A stretch of DNA of 64,000 nucleotides from contig NC_134370.1 of assembly GCF_035582795.1 (NCBI RefSeq), positions 29,623,501 to 29,687,500 on the forward strand. Reading direction: 5' to 3'. The notes beneath the pieces are model-generated. The model searched no databases. It was not told the origin of the DNA and saw only the letters and a list, made by a program, of their open reading frames with translations. Position numbers and translations under genes: made by a program. Source of the stretch: Mycteria americana (taxonomy: Eukaryota; Chordata; Aves; Ciconiiformes; Ciconiidae). Below are positions 26,096-38,963 of this stretch, piece after piece (within the stretch, counting starts at the first letter, position 1; every line of letters starts with the position of its first letter).

Positions 26096-29000
26096 CACAC
26101 GTACCTTACTTTGCATCAAGATACCCTGATTGCGAGTAAACAGTTGAATGATACTGCTACCACCAGTTTCACATCCTCCTGTCCCAGTGCAATCCCTAAA
26201 TGATAACTGCCAGCTCTAATCCAACTCAGGCTTTCCAAAAATAGGAACCAAATGTTTGTGTACTAATTAAAAAATGAAGACATGGGACAGATGGCATTAA
26301 AGGAGAAAAGATAGATCGGGATGTGCAATTATTTATTTTATGTTTATTCATGGCTCTAACTTCTTTTTAAGTTGATCCAAAGGATTAGTATTATATATCA
26401 TGTAGTGCTATAAACGTGTAATAAATTGTTGCTCAAGAATGAAAGATTTGGATGTCCTTAAACTGTGATACATGTTAAACTCTTAGAACAAAAAGCAAAA
26501 GCAATGTTCAAAATCCAGATAGAAACTAGGTACGTTGCAGGCCAGGATACCTGCAGCGTAATGCTAGAGGTGGCTTAGGGGAACGAGGGCTCCCGGGGTG
26601 GGACTCCAGCAGAGCCCTGCTCAGCGCAGGGAGCCTGGCTGGGAGCTGGCCTCACCCAAGGGGCTGTGGCTGAAGATATGCTTGGAGAGGGTGAGGACAG
26701 GCTTCGGGTTAGAGGTAATATCTCCAAGCATGTGATGAATACGTGGGAAAGAGGCCTGAGGCTGACCTGTGTGCCAGACCAGGGAGTGAGAGTGTAACAA
26801 GCGTTCCTGGTCCTGCTAGCTGTATGACATCCTCAAGTGAAGAGCTGGGTGCAGCTGCAACAGGATTTGATGAGATAATGCTTCAGAAGCACCTCAGTGC
26901 TCTCAGGAAAGGCAGTGACAATTGGAAGGAAATGTTGCTGAGCAAGTTATAAAAACAAAAAAAGTTGCTGCTATTTGGAGTATTTAGATTAGGTGCAACA
27001 GCAGTGCTCCTTTTTTTTGTTTGTTTTCTTTTGATATGCAAAAAAAGAAGAAGCTGGAAGAAGAGAGATTCTGTATTGTCAAAATCAGGTTAGTTAAACT
27101 TAATCGCACCATAAGCCCATGAAACACTAGTGAAAAAAGGACAGTTTTGAATCAGACCATGAGAAGGGTTAGGGGGGCCACATTAGTGTAGATCTAGCAG
27201 GCATAATATGTACAAATTAAAATACATAGCTGGCTTATTTCTTTTCTCATCATTATAAAAATTCTTTTTTGTGTCTGGAAATTTTTTGCAGACTTTCATT
27301 TGAGAACCATTTCTGACTCATGTAAAGCTGGCTGCCAGAGTTTTAGTGCCTGCCAACCTGCTACAAAACTAAGGTAAGCACTAGACTTCAACCTTGCTGT
27401 CATGGTGGTGTTGTAGCTGCTTGGATGTCAAAGTACATTTCTTTAGACTACAGTCTCCTCAGTCTTTAATGTCAGTGAATTCACAAGTGACATAACATAG
27501 GTGATAAATTCAGAGCATACTCCATTTTTATTAGAACACTAGCCTACTCTTGCAAAGCGTCTTTCAACATTTTAAAGCAGGATTAGAAACTCTCCATGTT
27601 TCATTGAAAATACTATCCCTGAAAAGAAAATAATTTTAAATCTAAATAAGATATGAGAGTAATATAAGGAAGGAAAAGGAGAAGTTTAAGATCTGATCTA
27701 CACCTAAATCTAACAAAAGTTAAAAATAAATCCAGGCGTGTCATTTAAGCCAGATTTTAGAAGGCAGAAGGTATTGTACTTAAGAGTCTCCGTAACCAGA
27801 TATATGAGGGCAACCTTTAAAGTGCTAGCTCCCCTGAGGTCACAGGGAATGACTTGGGGTCAATATTCTCTTCTGATAAACAGTATGAGAAGACCTGACT
27901 TTTGGGTACTTGAGTGGATCTGGCTTCCTATAGTGCCAAGATTTTTATTCCTTTTAGACTGTTTTAAGGAAAATCTGCTTCTGTCACTTTTCAAAACCTT
28001 GATCCTAGGCCACATTATTACTGAAACTGAGTTAGTAACTTAGCATATCCTGCTTTTGCTAATCAGGGCTCAAGGAATAAATCATTGCCATTTAGAAGTA
28101 CGTAGAAATACTCAGCTAGAAGACACTGCAGAAGTCCTATAATGACTATGTGTGGTAGACAGCCTTATGAAGTTCTAATAACATTTTGATTATTCAACTC
28201 TGATATTTTTTGAGCACTGGGCTATAAATTAGTGAAGTCATAAAAAATGACATTTTGACTACAGGGGAAAAATCATGTGCGAAGCTGAAAAGAAGCATCA
28301 TCAGTTTTTTCACTTCTCTGCTGTAGATATGGGCATCTCTGTGGAATGTCTTCCACAGCATCCCATAATTAGATATCCATTTTATATAACAGATGATAAA
28401 ATGACAGCTGGGAGTGGGGAAAAAACACTGGGAATTCCAGATGTGGTCTGAAGAGTATGAACTGAGGTGAATATATTGCAGAAGAAAAATCTTTTCTGTT
28501 TGTATTTCAGATTTTGGATTTACTGCTAAGTTCAGCATCATGCAAATTGACTCTGACAGAGGCATGATTCGGAGTTGTTACAGTCCACGGAAATATTTTC
28601 CTTGCTTTTATTAAACTTTTGATCAGTCCTAAATGGAGAATTTGGATGGGCTTAAGCAATAGCTTGCAGTGACTTACACAGACATTGTTTCTGGTATTAT
28701 CAAATACACTGGAAGCCTGATTACGATATGCATTTGGTCTCTATCATGCCATGAAGGAGGCATATCAGTTAATTAGCTATCAGCTGCAAGTCCTTTGTTT
28801 GTACAATGTAATTGTTTACCATGAAAAAAATTATTGATTATTTGTTTAGATTAATTATTTAAATGTACCTAAAATAAAGTGGCATAGGGGAGAAATTTGA
28901 GATCATTCTACTAATTGCTTAGGAGGCTAATGGAAGGTTGAACTCCAAAACTACTTCTGCTTAAAACTTCTGCAAAGCAACAAAAATTATGGAGTAAGTA

Positions 29001-29494
29001 ACTGAGTGCTTTCTCTGCCTCTAGTTTTCATTTTGTCTTTTTTCAATGAAGCATTCAGAAAAGGTGAAATTTATTTGGGTTTTTTATTCAGAGTCTGTAT
29101 TTATGTAGATGACGTTCTGATGACATATCTAGTGTAATAATGCTGAATTAACACGCGAAATAACACATGGCACCCATTAAATGTGTCTGATGTAATTCAT
29201 ATTTCTGGCCTCCTGTTGTACAGAAGATACGTTGATGTGCATCATCTTCTTATTATTGAGAGTTTATAATTCTGGACTTGACTTACATTGGTGTCATTCA
29301 CACAAAGCACCTTATCTGTGCGTATCTACCTCTTTTCACAGTCATGAAGATAAATGTATATTTGATAGATCCAGTCTGTATGGTTTTTGGCTGCTGATTA
29401 CAAACCCCTAAGCTTAGTAAATTGGATTTTAGTGCAGTTCTGTTTGAACAAACTCAGCCAATCCAGAGCAATTGTGAGCTCAGATGCAATTGGG

Positions 29495-29512
29495 CGTTAG
29501 CTATAGCTAACG
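29495..29512. repeat. Perfect 18-bp palindrome
   Basis: CGTTAGCTATAGCTAACG is its own reverse complement, with no spacer. It lies 546 bases upstream of relic A exon 1. It may be chance or a binding site for a dimeric factor. Confidence 0.95.
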
Positions 29513-30057
29513 AGTAAAACAGCAAAAAGGGATATCAAGAGACAGGGTTATAAGGGCTGAATTTTGCTTTCAAGGAGGAACTTTAATGGCTTAGCAGAAA
29601 TACCCCCATAATTACCAGCTGAAGCCCTCACCAAGCTCATCACCTTACACTCAAAGAATAAAGGCTTCCAAGTATGTTAGACATCCGCCTCATTTCTGAA
29701 GTCCTCTTATTTTCAGGGAATGTCACAGACCCTTAACTATAAGCAAGGGAAAATGCATCTGGAAGTACTTACATGCCAAGGCTCTTACAGTGTAATGTGA
29801 TGAAACCTTAGTTTGCCACTTTGGGTTTCCAAATTTTAGGTGATTTTTACAATTAACTTTTTTTTTTAAGAGCTTCTTTCTTAAAGGGGTTATTTAAGAG
29901 CTGTCCAGGAACACTCATCATGGTATGTATTAAAAAGCAGCAAATCAGAATGCAAAGTGGTAATCAACCCATCTTCATTTAATATAGTTACCTTATGGAG
30001 CCTGATTAGCTCAAGAGAGTCAAGAGCTCTGACAGTAACTATCATTAACTCTTCCAG

Positions 30058-30235
30058 ACCAGACGAGTGAGCAATGCTGCTGCATCCAATGCTGAGAGCA
30101 TCAGTCCCAGGAACGAGTGCTTCTGGTCACAGCTCCACCGCTACAAGCCCACAGCAGGCTGTGGCCCTGCTCAGAATGGAAAGCCAGGCAATGACAGCAG
30201 AAATAGAAAGGAAATGGGGGTAAAAAGGGATCCAG
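30058..30235 (+). pseudogene. Collectin relic A, first coding exon
   Basis: An acceptor (ACTCTTCCAG) is followed by a 16-base leader ending AGCA and an ATG at 30074, the same leader length and ending as in the MBL copy. The exon ends GATCCAG|GTACAGA; CCAGGTACAGAA is shared with the MBL donor. In the frame of the donor it reads CGPAQNGKPGNDSRNRKEMG then VKRDPG, matching the family layout of a Cys followed by NGxPGxDGRxG...DPG, with glycines changed to Ser and Arg. The ATG (MLLHPML) is in a different frame from the stalk, so at least one indel separates them. The exon is about 30 bases shorter than in the MBL copy. Homology is inferred by eye. Confidence 0.65.
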
Positions 30236-31965
30236 GTACAGAAAAATGTCTTTCTCCAATTTGTCTCGCTGGTAACTACGTTCAACTATTCTTCATTAAA
30301 AGCATGTTTAGTACAGTCCTCCTCACCCTGCCGAGCATGGATAGAAGGTTTGTGAGCATAGCTGATCTGAAGGTTTATAAAATCTTCTGATTTCATGTGA
30401 TTATGTGGTGAAAGGCTAGATGAACATGAGCACCATGCAAAATGTGAGTGGAATATTCCACAAGTACGTACTGGTGTATAGATCTTTCAATGCTGGGTTA
30501 CCATATTTAAATGTGCTCTGGTCTGGTAGTGAATTAAATCTCTTCCTGGTGGAGTTGTTTCAGAAAGTTTTTGAAGAAGAATTCTTCATGCCTTTTTCTA
30601 AGGAAAATATGACGCTGTACAATATACAGCCCAGTTCAATATCTTACACTAAAGCTGGAGCATCTATAAACACTTTTTTTCCATATAAAAACATTTTTTC
30701 CATAATATATACAAGTAGGAAATGAAAGGCCAAAATAAGGGAAATTCTGTAGACTTAAGAACTCTTTTCAATATAAATTGTTGCTAATAATGAGGAATTC
30801 ATTAGCTATCCGGGAATGCTCAGCCAACATCCTTACCAAGCATGCTCAAAATGACCTAAAGTTGAAGATTTCTATTCATTATTAAGGCAATTAAAAATGC
30901 TTATGTTAAAACTAAAATGAGTTAATATGAAAAGTTAAAGCTGTCTGGACCCATTGGAAGCATCCTTCTGACTCCTGTTAAATTCTGCAGAAATCTGATG
31001 TTTCTAGAGGGTCAAAGGAAAGAAATTGAACTTCAGAAAAGGTCTGAAACTTTCCCACTACCAAGTTAAGAAAAAAATATAACTCTAATGCAAATGTATG
31101 TGCCATAAGAGATTGAGCGCTCATAAAATGAAGCTGCTTGCAAGAAAATACTATTAAGGCATTAAACAGATGAAAAAAACCAGTATAGAAGAGAGGGCTG
31201 CTGAAGGTTGTGAAAGGTCATGTAATCCATCTCTCTGCCTGAAGGAAGGATAGAAGAATAGTGCCTTTAGAGCAAGCCTTAAGGCAGTATGCTTTACATC
31301 TCCACTGCAGCTGGTTAGGCAGAAAAATGTAAACCTCTCTGATTCAAGCAAGCAAGACTTTCCACCCCTTCCTCAGCTTTTTGACACTGGTGGTGGCTTA
31401 TTTGCTCATCCATGCTAGCAGGCAGCTGAAGAGGACAAGGTGGAAGATAAGGGAGCCACAATAGCTGGTCACAGACAAGTGGCCTTGTACATCACCACTG
31501 CAGCTTCAGTGGCAGAAGAGGAGTCAGGTTTGCCCCTTCTGCCTAGCAAATCAGTCACTGCATTAGTCCTCCCCAAAAGCGTCTTCTGTAATTACATACT
31601 CTACCTCAGTTCTTGCAAAACTCTTTATTATTGTCTCTGAATATTATCAGGGTCTTCTCCAGCTATTTTCTGTTTTACTTTGCTACCAGATATCTAGAGT
31701 TTCTCTATGGCTTTGCGTTGGTACTTGTTATGGTTTCCCTGTAAGCAGCCTGGAGAGGATGGCAGAAATGTCTCTCAAATACGCCATAGTTGCACACAAT
31801 TCTTATCTTGCCGTTGTCCTCTCAGGATGGGTATTTGGGTAATATATTTTTCTCTTGCTTTCCACATTTTCCTCTTCAGAATTGTCATTGATTAGAGCCT
31901 CTAATGCCATTCTATGCAAATATAAGGAGAAAGGAAATAAATTTTTGCACTTTTGTTGCTTGCAG

Positions 31966-32020
31966 AATTCCTGAGAGCAGCAGAGATGGTGAGGAGGATA
32001 CTAAAGAAAGATAGGCAGAC
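31966..32020 (+). pseudogene. Candidate collagen exon of relic A
   Basis: The sequence follows a fair acceptor (TTGTTGCTTGCAG). One frame reads IPESSRDGEEDTKER before a stop. If the first position followed a Gly, every third residue afterwards would be Glu or Arg from codons one change away from Gly. This is only suggestive: the phase requires one lost base at the exon start, and I may be over-reading it. Confidence 0.2.
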
Positions 32021-32901
32021 CAAGATAAAACAGCAGCCATTTTTCAGCCAGAGGAGCCTCCCAGCTTAGCTAGTAATAGAGACTGAAGTCAAGACATGCT
32101 TCTAATAAGGCCAGTATTAACTCACCATAATTAGTTTAGATGATGAATGCTAATTCATCATCATGGCACTGCTATAAATAGAATATCATCGCTTCACACT
32201 TTCCAATAAATTCAATACATTCTGAAATTAAGTAAGGTAGTAAAATTTGTGATTCCACACAGTAACACATAGCAATTGCTATTTACCACAGAAACCTTTA
32301 ACTTATGAATTAATGAATGCAGTATTAGGGGTTAGTGCTGATTTTAATTTCAGAAGAGAGACTGAATTTTCTCCTGAAATGATAATTTATATATTTCCAG
32401 TATATCTAGGTCAGTGCAGTTGTTTAGCGTATGTGGAAAATTGACTACTGTGTACATTATCCTACGATGAAAGAAGAAATCTGCTGTGTAGCACTGAAGT
32501 CTTTTCATTATTGTACCTCCTCCCATCAGGTAACTTTACAAAGCCCGATCAGGCAAACTGGCACAGAAAGCAATGCCTCTTTTCCACCTAAATAATTTTA
32601 CAAAGGCCAAAAGGAAGGCTTAAAAAGCTGTTACTCAGGCAATTATAGGAATTTATTCAAGAAGGATATAAATGCAAACATCTGAACTTTTTTAATATAT
32701 TCAGTTCTGGAATTCCAGTTAAGGTCCATAAGGATCAAATCTTGTACTTTGCATTTGTAGTAAAAGATTAGGGTTTCCTTTTAGTTGTTACAGCCTGTGT
32801 CTAGTGGTTTTAAGAGCAATCTGCAAATGTTTACAAAGCTATGAGACTAAAGTAATTATTTTCTTTATTTGCACTGTTTCTCTTCAACTCATTCTCTTCA
32901 G

Positions 32902-33066
32902 CTTCTCTGATTTAACTCATTAGATCATGAAGTGTTGAAGATCTTCTTGGAAAAAATGGACTGTGTGGACCAAAAAGGACAATGTTCAAAGACATCAGAA
33001 GAGCTGGGTGGCATAGTTCAGCCTTTTCTTAAAGGAAACAAAAGACCCATAAAAAGAGTAGCCTAC
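32902..33066 (+). pseudogene. Collectin relic A, 5' part of lectin exon, cut by LTR
   Basis: A pyrimidine-rich tract and acceptor (TCTTCAG) precede a frame reading LDHEVLKIFLEKMD, then TSEELGGIVQPF and NKRPIKRV. This resembles the collectin CRD start (KIF, then C-x-x-A-G-G-x-x-A-S-P, then E-N-x-A-I), with the Cys position now Ser (TCA at 32995-32997) and a TGA near the exon start. The similarity stops at 33066, where the solo LTR begins. I did not recognise the rest of the lectin domain on the far side (33.66-34.1 kb). Confidence 0.4.
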
Positions 33067-33661
33067 TGTGCTGGTTTTGGCCGGGGTAGAGTTAATTTTC
33101 TTCATAGTAGCTCGTATGGGGCTATGGTTTGGGTTTGTGCTGGAAACAGTGTTGATAACACAGGGATGTTTTAGTGCCTGCTGAGCAGTGCTCACACAGA
33201 GTCAAGGCCTTTTCTGCTCCTCACCCCACCCCACCAGCGAGGAGGCTGGGGCTGCGCAAGAAGCTGGGAGGGGACACGGCTGGGACAGCTGACCCCAGCT
33301 GACCAAAGGGCTATTCCATACCATACAGCATCGTGCTCAGCATACAAAGCTGGGGGAAGAAGAAGGAAGGGGAACACGTTCAGAGTGATGGCGTTTGTCT
33401 TTCCAAGTAACCGTTAGGTGTGATGGAGCCCTGCTTTCCTGGAGATGGCTGAACACCTGCCTGCCCATGGGGAGGAGTGAATGAATTCCTTGCTTTGCTT
33501 TGCTTGTGTGCACAGCTTTTGCTTTCCCTATTAAACTGCCTTTATCTCAGCCCACGAGTTTTCTCACTTTTACCCTTCTGGTTCTCTCCCCCATCCCACT
33601 TGGGGGGAGTGAGCGAGCGGCTCTGTGGGGCTTAGTTGCCGGCTGGGGTTAAACCACAACA
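33067..33661 (+). mobile_element. Bird endogenous retrovirus solo LTR
   Basis: The element starts TGTGCTGGTTTTGGC and ends GGGGTTAAACCACAACA, the TG...CA ends of a retroviral LTR. The body, with CACCCCACCCCACCAGCGAG, a CTTTGCTTTGCTTG repeat and TTTTCTCACTTTTACCC, matches a widespread bird LTR family that I recognise as ERVL-like from memory. A poly(A) signal ATTAAA is at 33530-33535 and a TATA-like CATACAAAGC near 33339. No gag, pol or env region and no second LTR flank it, so it is a solo LTR left by recombination. The five-base flanks (CCTAC and TCCAC) do not match cleanly as a target duplication. It interrupts the collectin relic A lectin exon. Confidence 0.85.
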
Positions 33662-34108
33662 TCCACCCTTATAGACAGAAGCCTTGTAAAGTAAACAAGC
33701 GTGTTATAAAAGTAGGGGGGAAAAGGTCTCCTTCCTCTTTTCAGGGTCAGATAAGGTCCTTGTTTAGATAGGAGAAGCTGGCGTAGCATGGGTACAGCAA
33801 CTTCTGTTAGTCGCTTCTCTCATACAGATACATTTTGAAAGGCGAATCAGATTGAGACTGGGTTTGTGAGTGATTTGGGCACCTGTGGGGTTTCAGGTCT
33901 TGTTTTGTCCTCAGCTGAGAGATACAGCCAAGCTGTTGCATGGCTGGTGGTGATGGCATAAACAAGGGCAAGTTGGTGTGTACAAGAAATACAATATTCC
34001 TCCAAGAAAAAACATTTCCCAGAGTTACTGCAGCTTCCTTGGAGATCTGACTGAAGTAATACTCCAGGATCTTAGTAACACCAGTGCAACGTAAAGGCCA
34101 TCTCAAAG

Positions 34109-34600
34109 GGTTTCTTGTTCCAGGACCCCTTTGATCCTGAACCCCCTAGATCTTTCAGAGAACTACAGAGCTGGAAACCCATTTAAACTTTTCCTTTGGA
34201 ATAGCAGTACTCAGCTGAACTGACATCAAAGTAAATTGGCAAATTAGCTATGCATTTGTATGCAGTGCTCTCACATGTGGGTCACTCAGGGAAATAACGT
34301 GGGCTTGCTCAGCAGGCTCCTAGAAGCTGCCACTCTGCTATGCTGTGCTGAAAGTAATTTAGATGTATTGTGCTTCTGGGTCCTCCTCATTCTCCTATTC
34401 CCAAAAGGCATGATTGCTTGTGGAAAAATATTCAAAACTTATATTTTTGAAGGTGACTTGAGACTTCAAAAGCTCTTCACTGCCAAGCTGCTGGGCAGCT
34501 TGCTTCTCTAAGGAAGTCAGGAGAGAACAGTGCTATAGAATAACTAGCAGCTCGTCATAACCGTTACCTGAAATAGGTGATAAACAGGCAGAAGAAATGC
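34109..34600 (+). repeat. Duplicated non-coding segment, copy 1
   Basis: This segment matches 43605-44060 in the same orientation. Shared blocks in order include TGACATCAAAGT, CTAGAAGCTG, CTGCTATGCTGTG, ACTTCAAAAG and AGCAGCnnnnCATAA. The similarity looks like roughly two thirds identity by eye. It begins about 0.45 kb after the solo LTR in relic A. It has no coding meaning I can see and may be the ancient 3' flank of a duplicated gene, or an unnamed interspersed repeat. Confidence 0.65.
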
Positions 34601-37600
34601 TTAGGCAGGTAAGTAATAAAATCCTGTAACTTAAACTGGAAATTAATATGAACAAATAGAGTGAGAACAATGGACAAATATGTAAGTGAAAAAGTGGATG
34701 CTGTTAGTAATTTCTGACTCTTTAATCTACCTGTCCCTGGGTCATCACTTTGTGTAAATGTGCATGTTGCTTTATATGTTGTTAGTGTATCATATTTAAG
34801 TAACATTTTGGACTATATTGCATAAATGATGTCCCCATTATGGCTGTACTGCATCACAGTAACAAATTCACTATTTTAGCATTCCTGCTTGGATTCCACA
34901 TTGAAGTTTGCCAGCTAGATGACTTTCTTCCTTCATTCATTTTGTCACCAGTAAAAATTAATTTTCTTGTATTCTGCCCTTCTTACCACTTTTAGACAAA
35001 CAGATACTGTCTGCTGGGTAGTGACTCACTGAAAGGAAATTAATATTCCTTCTTACTGCAAGGTGATATTAACGACAATAAATTCTCCCATGACCTTATT
35101 TATCTATCATTTACTATGTAATTCACAGTTATGTGTGAAGAGCTGTGATGTGTCCTATGATCATCTAAAAACAGGTTAGAAAACATTGGGAGAAAAAGAT
35201 GGTTGTTTTTTAGGGCTTCTCTTGTATGTATGAAAGTTGTTGGGGATCTATTCCATATTTTTCAGAATTATGTCTGTATTTAGCCGTGTTATTTAAACCA
35301 ACATGTTAAAATTAGGCTTCTTAAAAAAAAAAAAAAGTGGGTAGATTTTAAAAAATTCAGGAAACCCACATCTCTCATTGAGGTCAGTGAAAACTTTGGG
35401 GTACCAGACTTTTCAAAAAGATGACACATGTCTTTGGGCTGTAGTGAAAAGGGGCTCCAGAGACTTAATGGTGTAGACGCTGCCCATCTACTGGAGCAAT
35501 TACTAACAGAAAACAGTCTGTGCCAGAAGATCCTGTTCTATTATATACCTCACTTTGCGTTACAGATCATATTGAAACTACTGGTCACATAAAAATTATT
35601 CAGACTATATGAGAGAAGTGACTAACAGAGTAACAGTCATTCTTATTGCACTGGAGCTGCAAACCTCCTGTTGGATGGGACATGACTGAGAAGTGTTTGA
35701 GAGCTAAGGGGTGCTGTCAGAACACATTAACAAATGCATTTTTGCATTTCTGTCATCATATCAAGATATCTTTGGCTCACTCTCTTTGGAAAGATCTAGT
35801 GTTTCAAAATCCTGGGTCTGGAAAATCTTGATAACTTCCACGTTTTTGGCAGCTACCTTTTAAGAGCAGTTAGGATTCATTCCCTAATATTTTTCAAATG
35901 CCAAGACACATTTTGTGGAAAGATATTCTACAAATGCAACAGCTTTGATTTCTAATGAGTAGTAACGCTATCAAAGATTAATGACAACAGCTAGTTGTTT
36001 GGATGGTACCATAAATTAGCTGTGGGGAGGGGGTTTAAAGCAAACAAAAAATTAAAAAAAAAAGGGTCCATCTTGGTTTTAGTCCATAATGTGGGGAAAT
36101 TGTGCATGGCATTTACAAAAGGCAAAACTTCATCTCTGTTGTCCTTGTATTCAAAAGAGTCAGATCCAGAGGAGGCACTGGGGAGAAACAGCTTGTTCTG
36201 CATTATTGTCCATCCACTACGTAACAGCCTATGGACACATCTCAAAGAAGCAAGTAAAGCTTGGAGCATTTCTCTAAGCAGGCTCAATCTGCAAAACGGC
36301 GTCTGCCCCATGACCAAGCTGTGAAACTACTCCAAAACTGTTCAAAACCTTAAAAGTGTTTTTGAAATAAAGAGGATGAGTAAGTGAAAACATAATAGGA
36401 AGTTGTTTGTACAATTCATGGTTATGTGTGACAAATGAATACAAGAGAACTGGTAAAGTATTAGTGGAAAGTAGGGGATAGGAGCTGCCATACGAGAGTC
36501 GTTACTGTAAGTTTTTAATTTCTTCGCAAATATTAGATGTTTGATTTTTTTGTTTAGTTCAACATTATCCCTGATATGTGCTTAATCCACAGTCCAAAAA
36601 GTCAATGGAAAGCTTTACAGTGTCTCAACTGTTGGTCAAGCAGCATATGTACTTTAATTAAATTCAGATTTTAAAAGTCAGCTAACTGTTGAAGCCAGGC
36701 TAGTTCTTTGGTAATATTTGGGGGGGGTAATAATTGGAGGTGGTGTTCATTTGTAGACATTCCCCATTATCTTAATCAGTTCAAAAGCATCTGGTTTACT
36801 AAGGCTTCTATATAATATGAGAAATTACAAAATAATTAACAAGAGACTATCCCAAAGAAGACCAGAAAATAGTGAGGGAGTGATTACTGGAATGGCATGG
36901 AAATGGATTTGGCATGGAAATATACATATTTGAAATCTACCTTAAATTCTATAAAGATCAGGCAATTTAAATCCAGTGCAAACGGTCACACAAAACTGAG
37001 AGCGATGCTAGCTACTGTCTTATTGCATTGGTTTTATTCAAGATGCGTAAATGTGTATTATTTATTCTTTAAATAAGTCTAGTGTTCCTTCAATATTCCT
37101 TCAGCATAATATACATGTTTAGTTCAGAGTTAGTGCAGAAAAGTGTGGAGTTAGTGCCGTGCAGTTAGTGCAAATCAAGCCCACTCTTCATGCTTTTCCA
37201 TAGCTAGCACTGAGGTCGGAGAAGCTGTGGACTGAGACAGAAACATGGTCGCTCCGGCACCTGGCTGTGTGGGCAAGCTTTTCTGTGCCCATATTGGAGA
37301 TATTTTGCCAGCAGAAAAGGGAAGGAGGAGTTGAGGCAAAGGAGATCCCAGGTATTAAAAAAACAAAACAAAAAAAATTCTTTCTTGAGGTTGTACTTAT
37401 TGTCTGCACATCTATCCAACTGGTAATAATGCCCAACTCTTTTCTTGTTGAAAGATTTTTTTACTGAAAATGACATAGTTTGGCAGAGCACATAGAAAAG
37501 GTTTTTGAGACAGCTGTCTAAAAGGCATGTGGAATCTGAATTTCCCAATTGCTTATAGTTACTAAAAAGCACGGTAGCGCTGCCAGTATGGTACATCAAT

Positions 37601-38963
37601 TCAAACTGTGCAGATGTACCACATTATATTGCAATACCTCTTAGCCTGAGAAGTTCAATGCTAAATTTGATGTCCAAAGGAGTGCAGCAATGGACAACGG
37701 AAGTGCTTTAGTAGAGGTGAAAAAGTGCATTCCCCCTTCCCTTCCTTTGTTTACTAAAACTTCTGAAAATATTGATCCTAGAGAAGAAATGTAGCTGTTT
37801 AGCATAAACATATGATTGGCTCGTGTTGCTGTTGAATCTTAAATACTTTAAGAACACTTCAAAAACAATGTTTTCTCCCCCCTTACCTCACACCAGTCCT
37901 GTTTAGCAAGAGCTTGATCAGACCTAAGCTGTTTGTCACTATACCAACATTACAAGACTCAGCTGTTAATAGAAGTATTGGAATATATGCTAAAGGAAGC
38001 CTATGGCTTTGCAAATCAGGGAGGAATTTATTTAGTAATAGAATTTTATTTAGAGATTGCTCATTAATTCTTTAAATCAGCTTTTGGTTACAAGTATTTG
38101 CTTAAGTTTATGCAACATAAATTGCATACAACTACAGCTCAAATTATTTCTCATGAATAATGTATTTGAACAAATATAGGCCTTTAATGTTCTTGCAGTT
38201 GATTTGTAGTCAGTTCATAATTTTTATGTCTGAGCTCATTTTTTCAAGTTGTTTACTTGTTTAGGTTAGAAGTGGGATTTTACATATCTCCAGGTATTTA
38301 CTATGCAATTTTTAGGGTGTATGATTTATTGCTTGTGGTGCTTTTTTCCTCTCCTTGAAAGTCTCTGGGAGTCTACCTGCCTAATAGCCTCCTGAAACAT
38401 TTACTGTGTTTGAGTTTACTGTGCAGGTAATGGAAAGAGAAGTGTAAACTGATGAAAAACATTTCTCTGCTTCTTGTGCAAATATTAATTCATGCAATGG
38501 TTGTACTATCATCTAACAAACTCTTTTGCATTCCTCCTATATGAGAGTGCATGTGTCCAAATATTCATGACTAAATAAATAATAGTACGCATAGATTGGC
38601 ATCATTCAGATTAAAGAAGTAGAATAAACCATGAGAACTATTCCAGGAGGAAATAATTTTATGGCAAAGTCATGTTTTCTGAAACATGAATGTTTCTTTC
38701 AGATCAGTTTCTGAGAAACTGCTGGAAATGCTGCCCTTCCTGGACCCGGATATCCTGGTGCAGCCCTGCTCACCCTCACCCTGGCCCTTTTGAGCTATGG
38801 TGGACTCAGGTACTTCTCTTGTTTCTTCTAACTGATCCATTTTAGACTGCGGTAGCTTAAGTTTCTGCTCGCCACTCAACCCCTTGCTCGTTATTCAGTC
38901 ACCCAGAGTCTCCAGTCACTCATGTCCTTTGAGAGAGACAGCTCAGGGATAACAAACAAGCCC
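34601..38963. other. Non-coding stretch, no gene recognised
   Basis: AT-rich sequence with A-runs (35323-35336) and no convincing exon. Overlapping opposite-strand frames near 36.0-36.3 kb are of chance length and show no motif. Confidence 0.55.

Larger units (their letters stand above)
17640..30050. other. Non-coding stretch, no gene recognised
   Basis: AT-rich, with microsatellites and the palindromes listed separately. A GC-richer patch at about 26560-26700 contains inverted ATGCTTGGAGA / TCTCCAAGCAT arms spaced by some 40 bases. The open frame with a hydrophobic start near 18061 has no ATG and no homology I recognise. Confidence 0.6.

Noticed and set aside
31185..31345. Old CR1-like fragment (AGGTTGTGAAAGGTCATGTAATCCAT)
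   Set aside because: It resembles the CR1 3' region loosely but too few diagnostic bases remain; needs a repeat library search.
33192..33377. Minus-strand frame inside the LTR
   Set aside because: It lies wholly within the solo LTR and has no coding meaning.
38670..38879. Minus-strand frame with Gly-rich text (AQKGQGEGEQG) as a collagen exon
   Set aside because: Gly spacing is irregular, it is on the opposite strand to the cluster, and no matching splice sites were seen.
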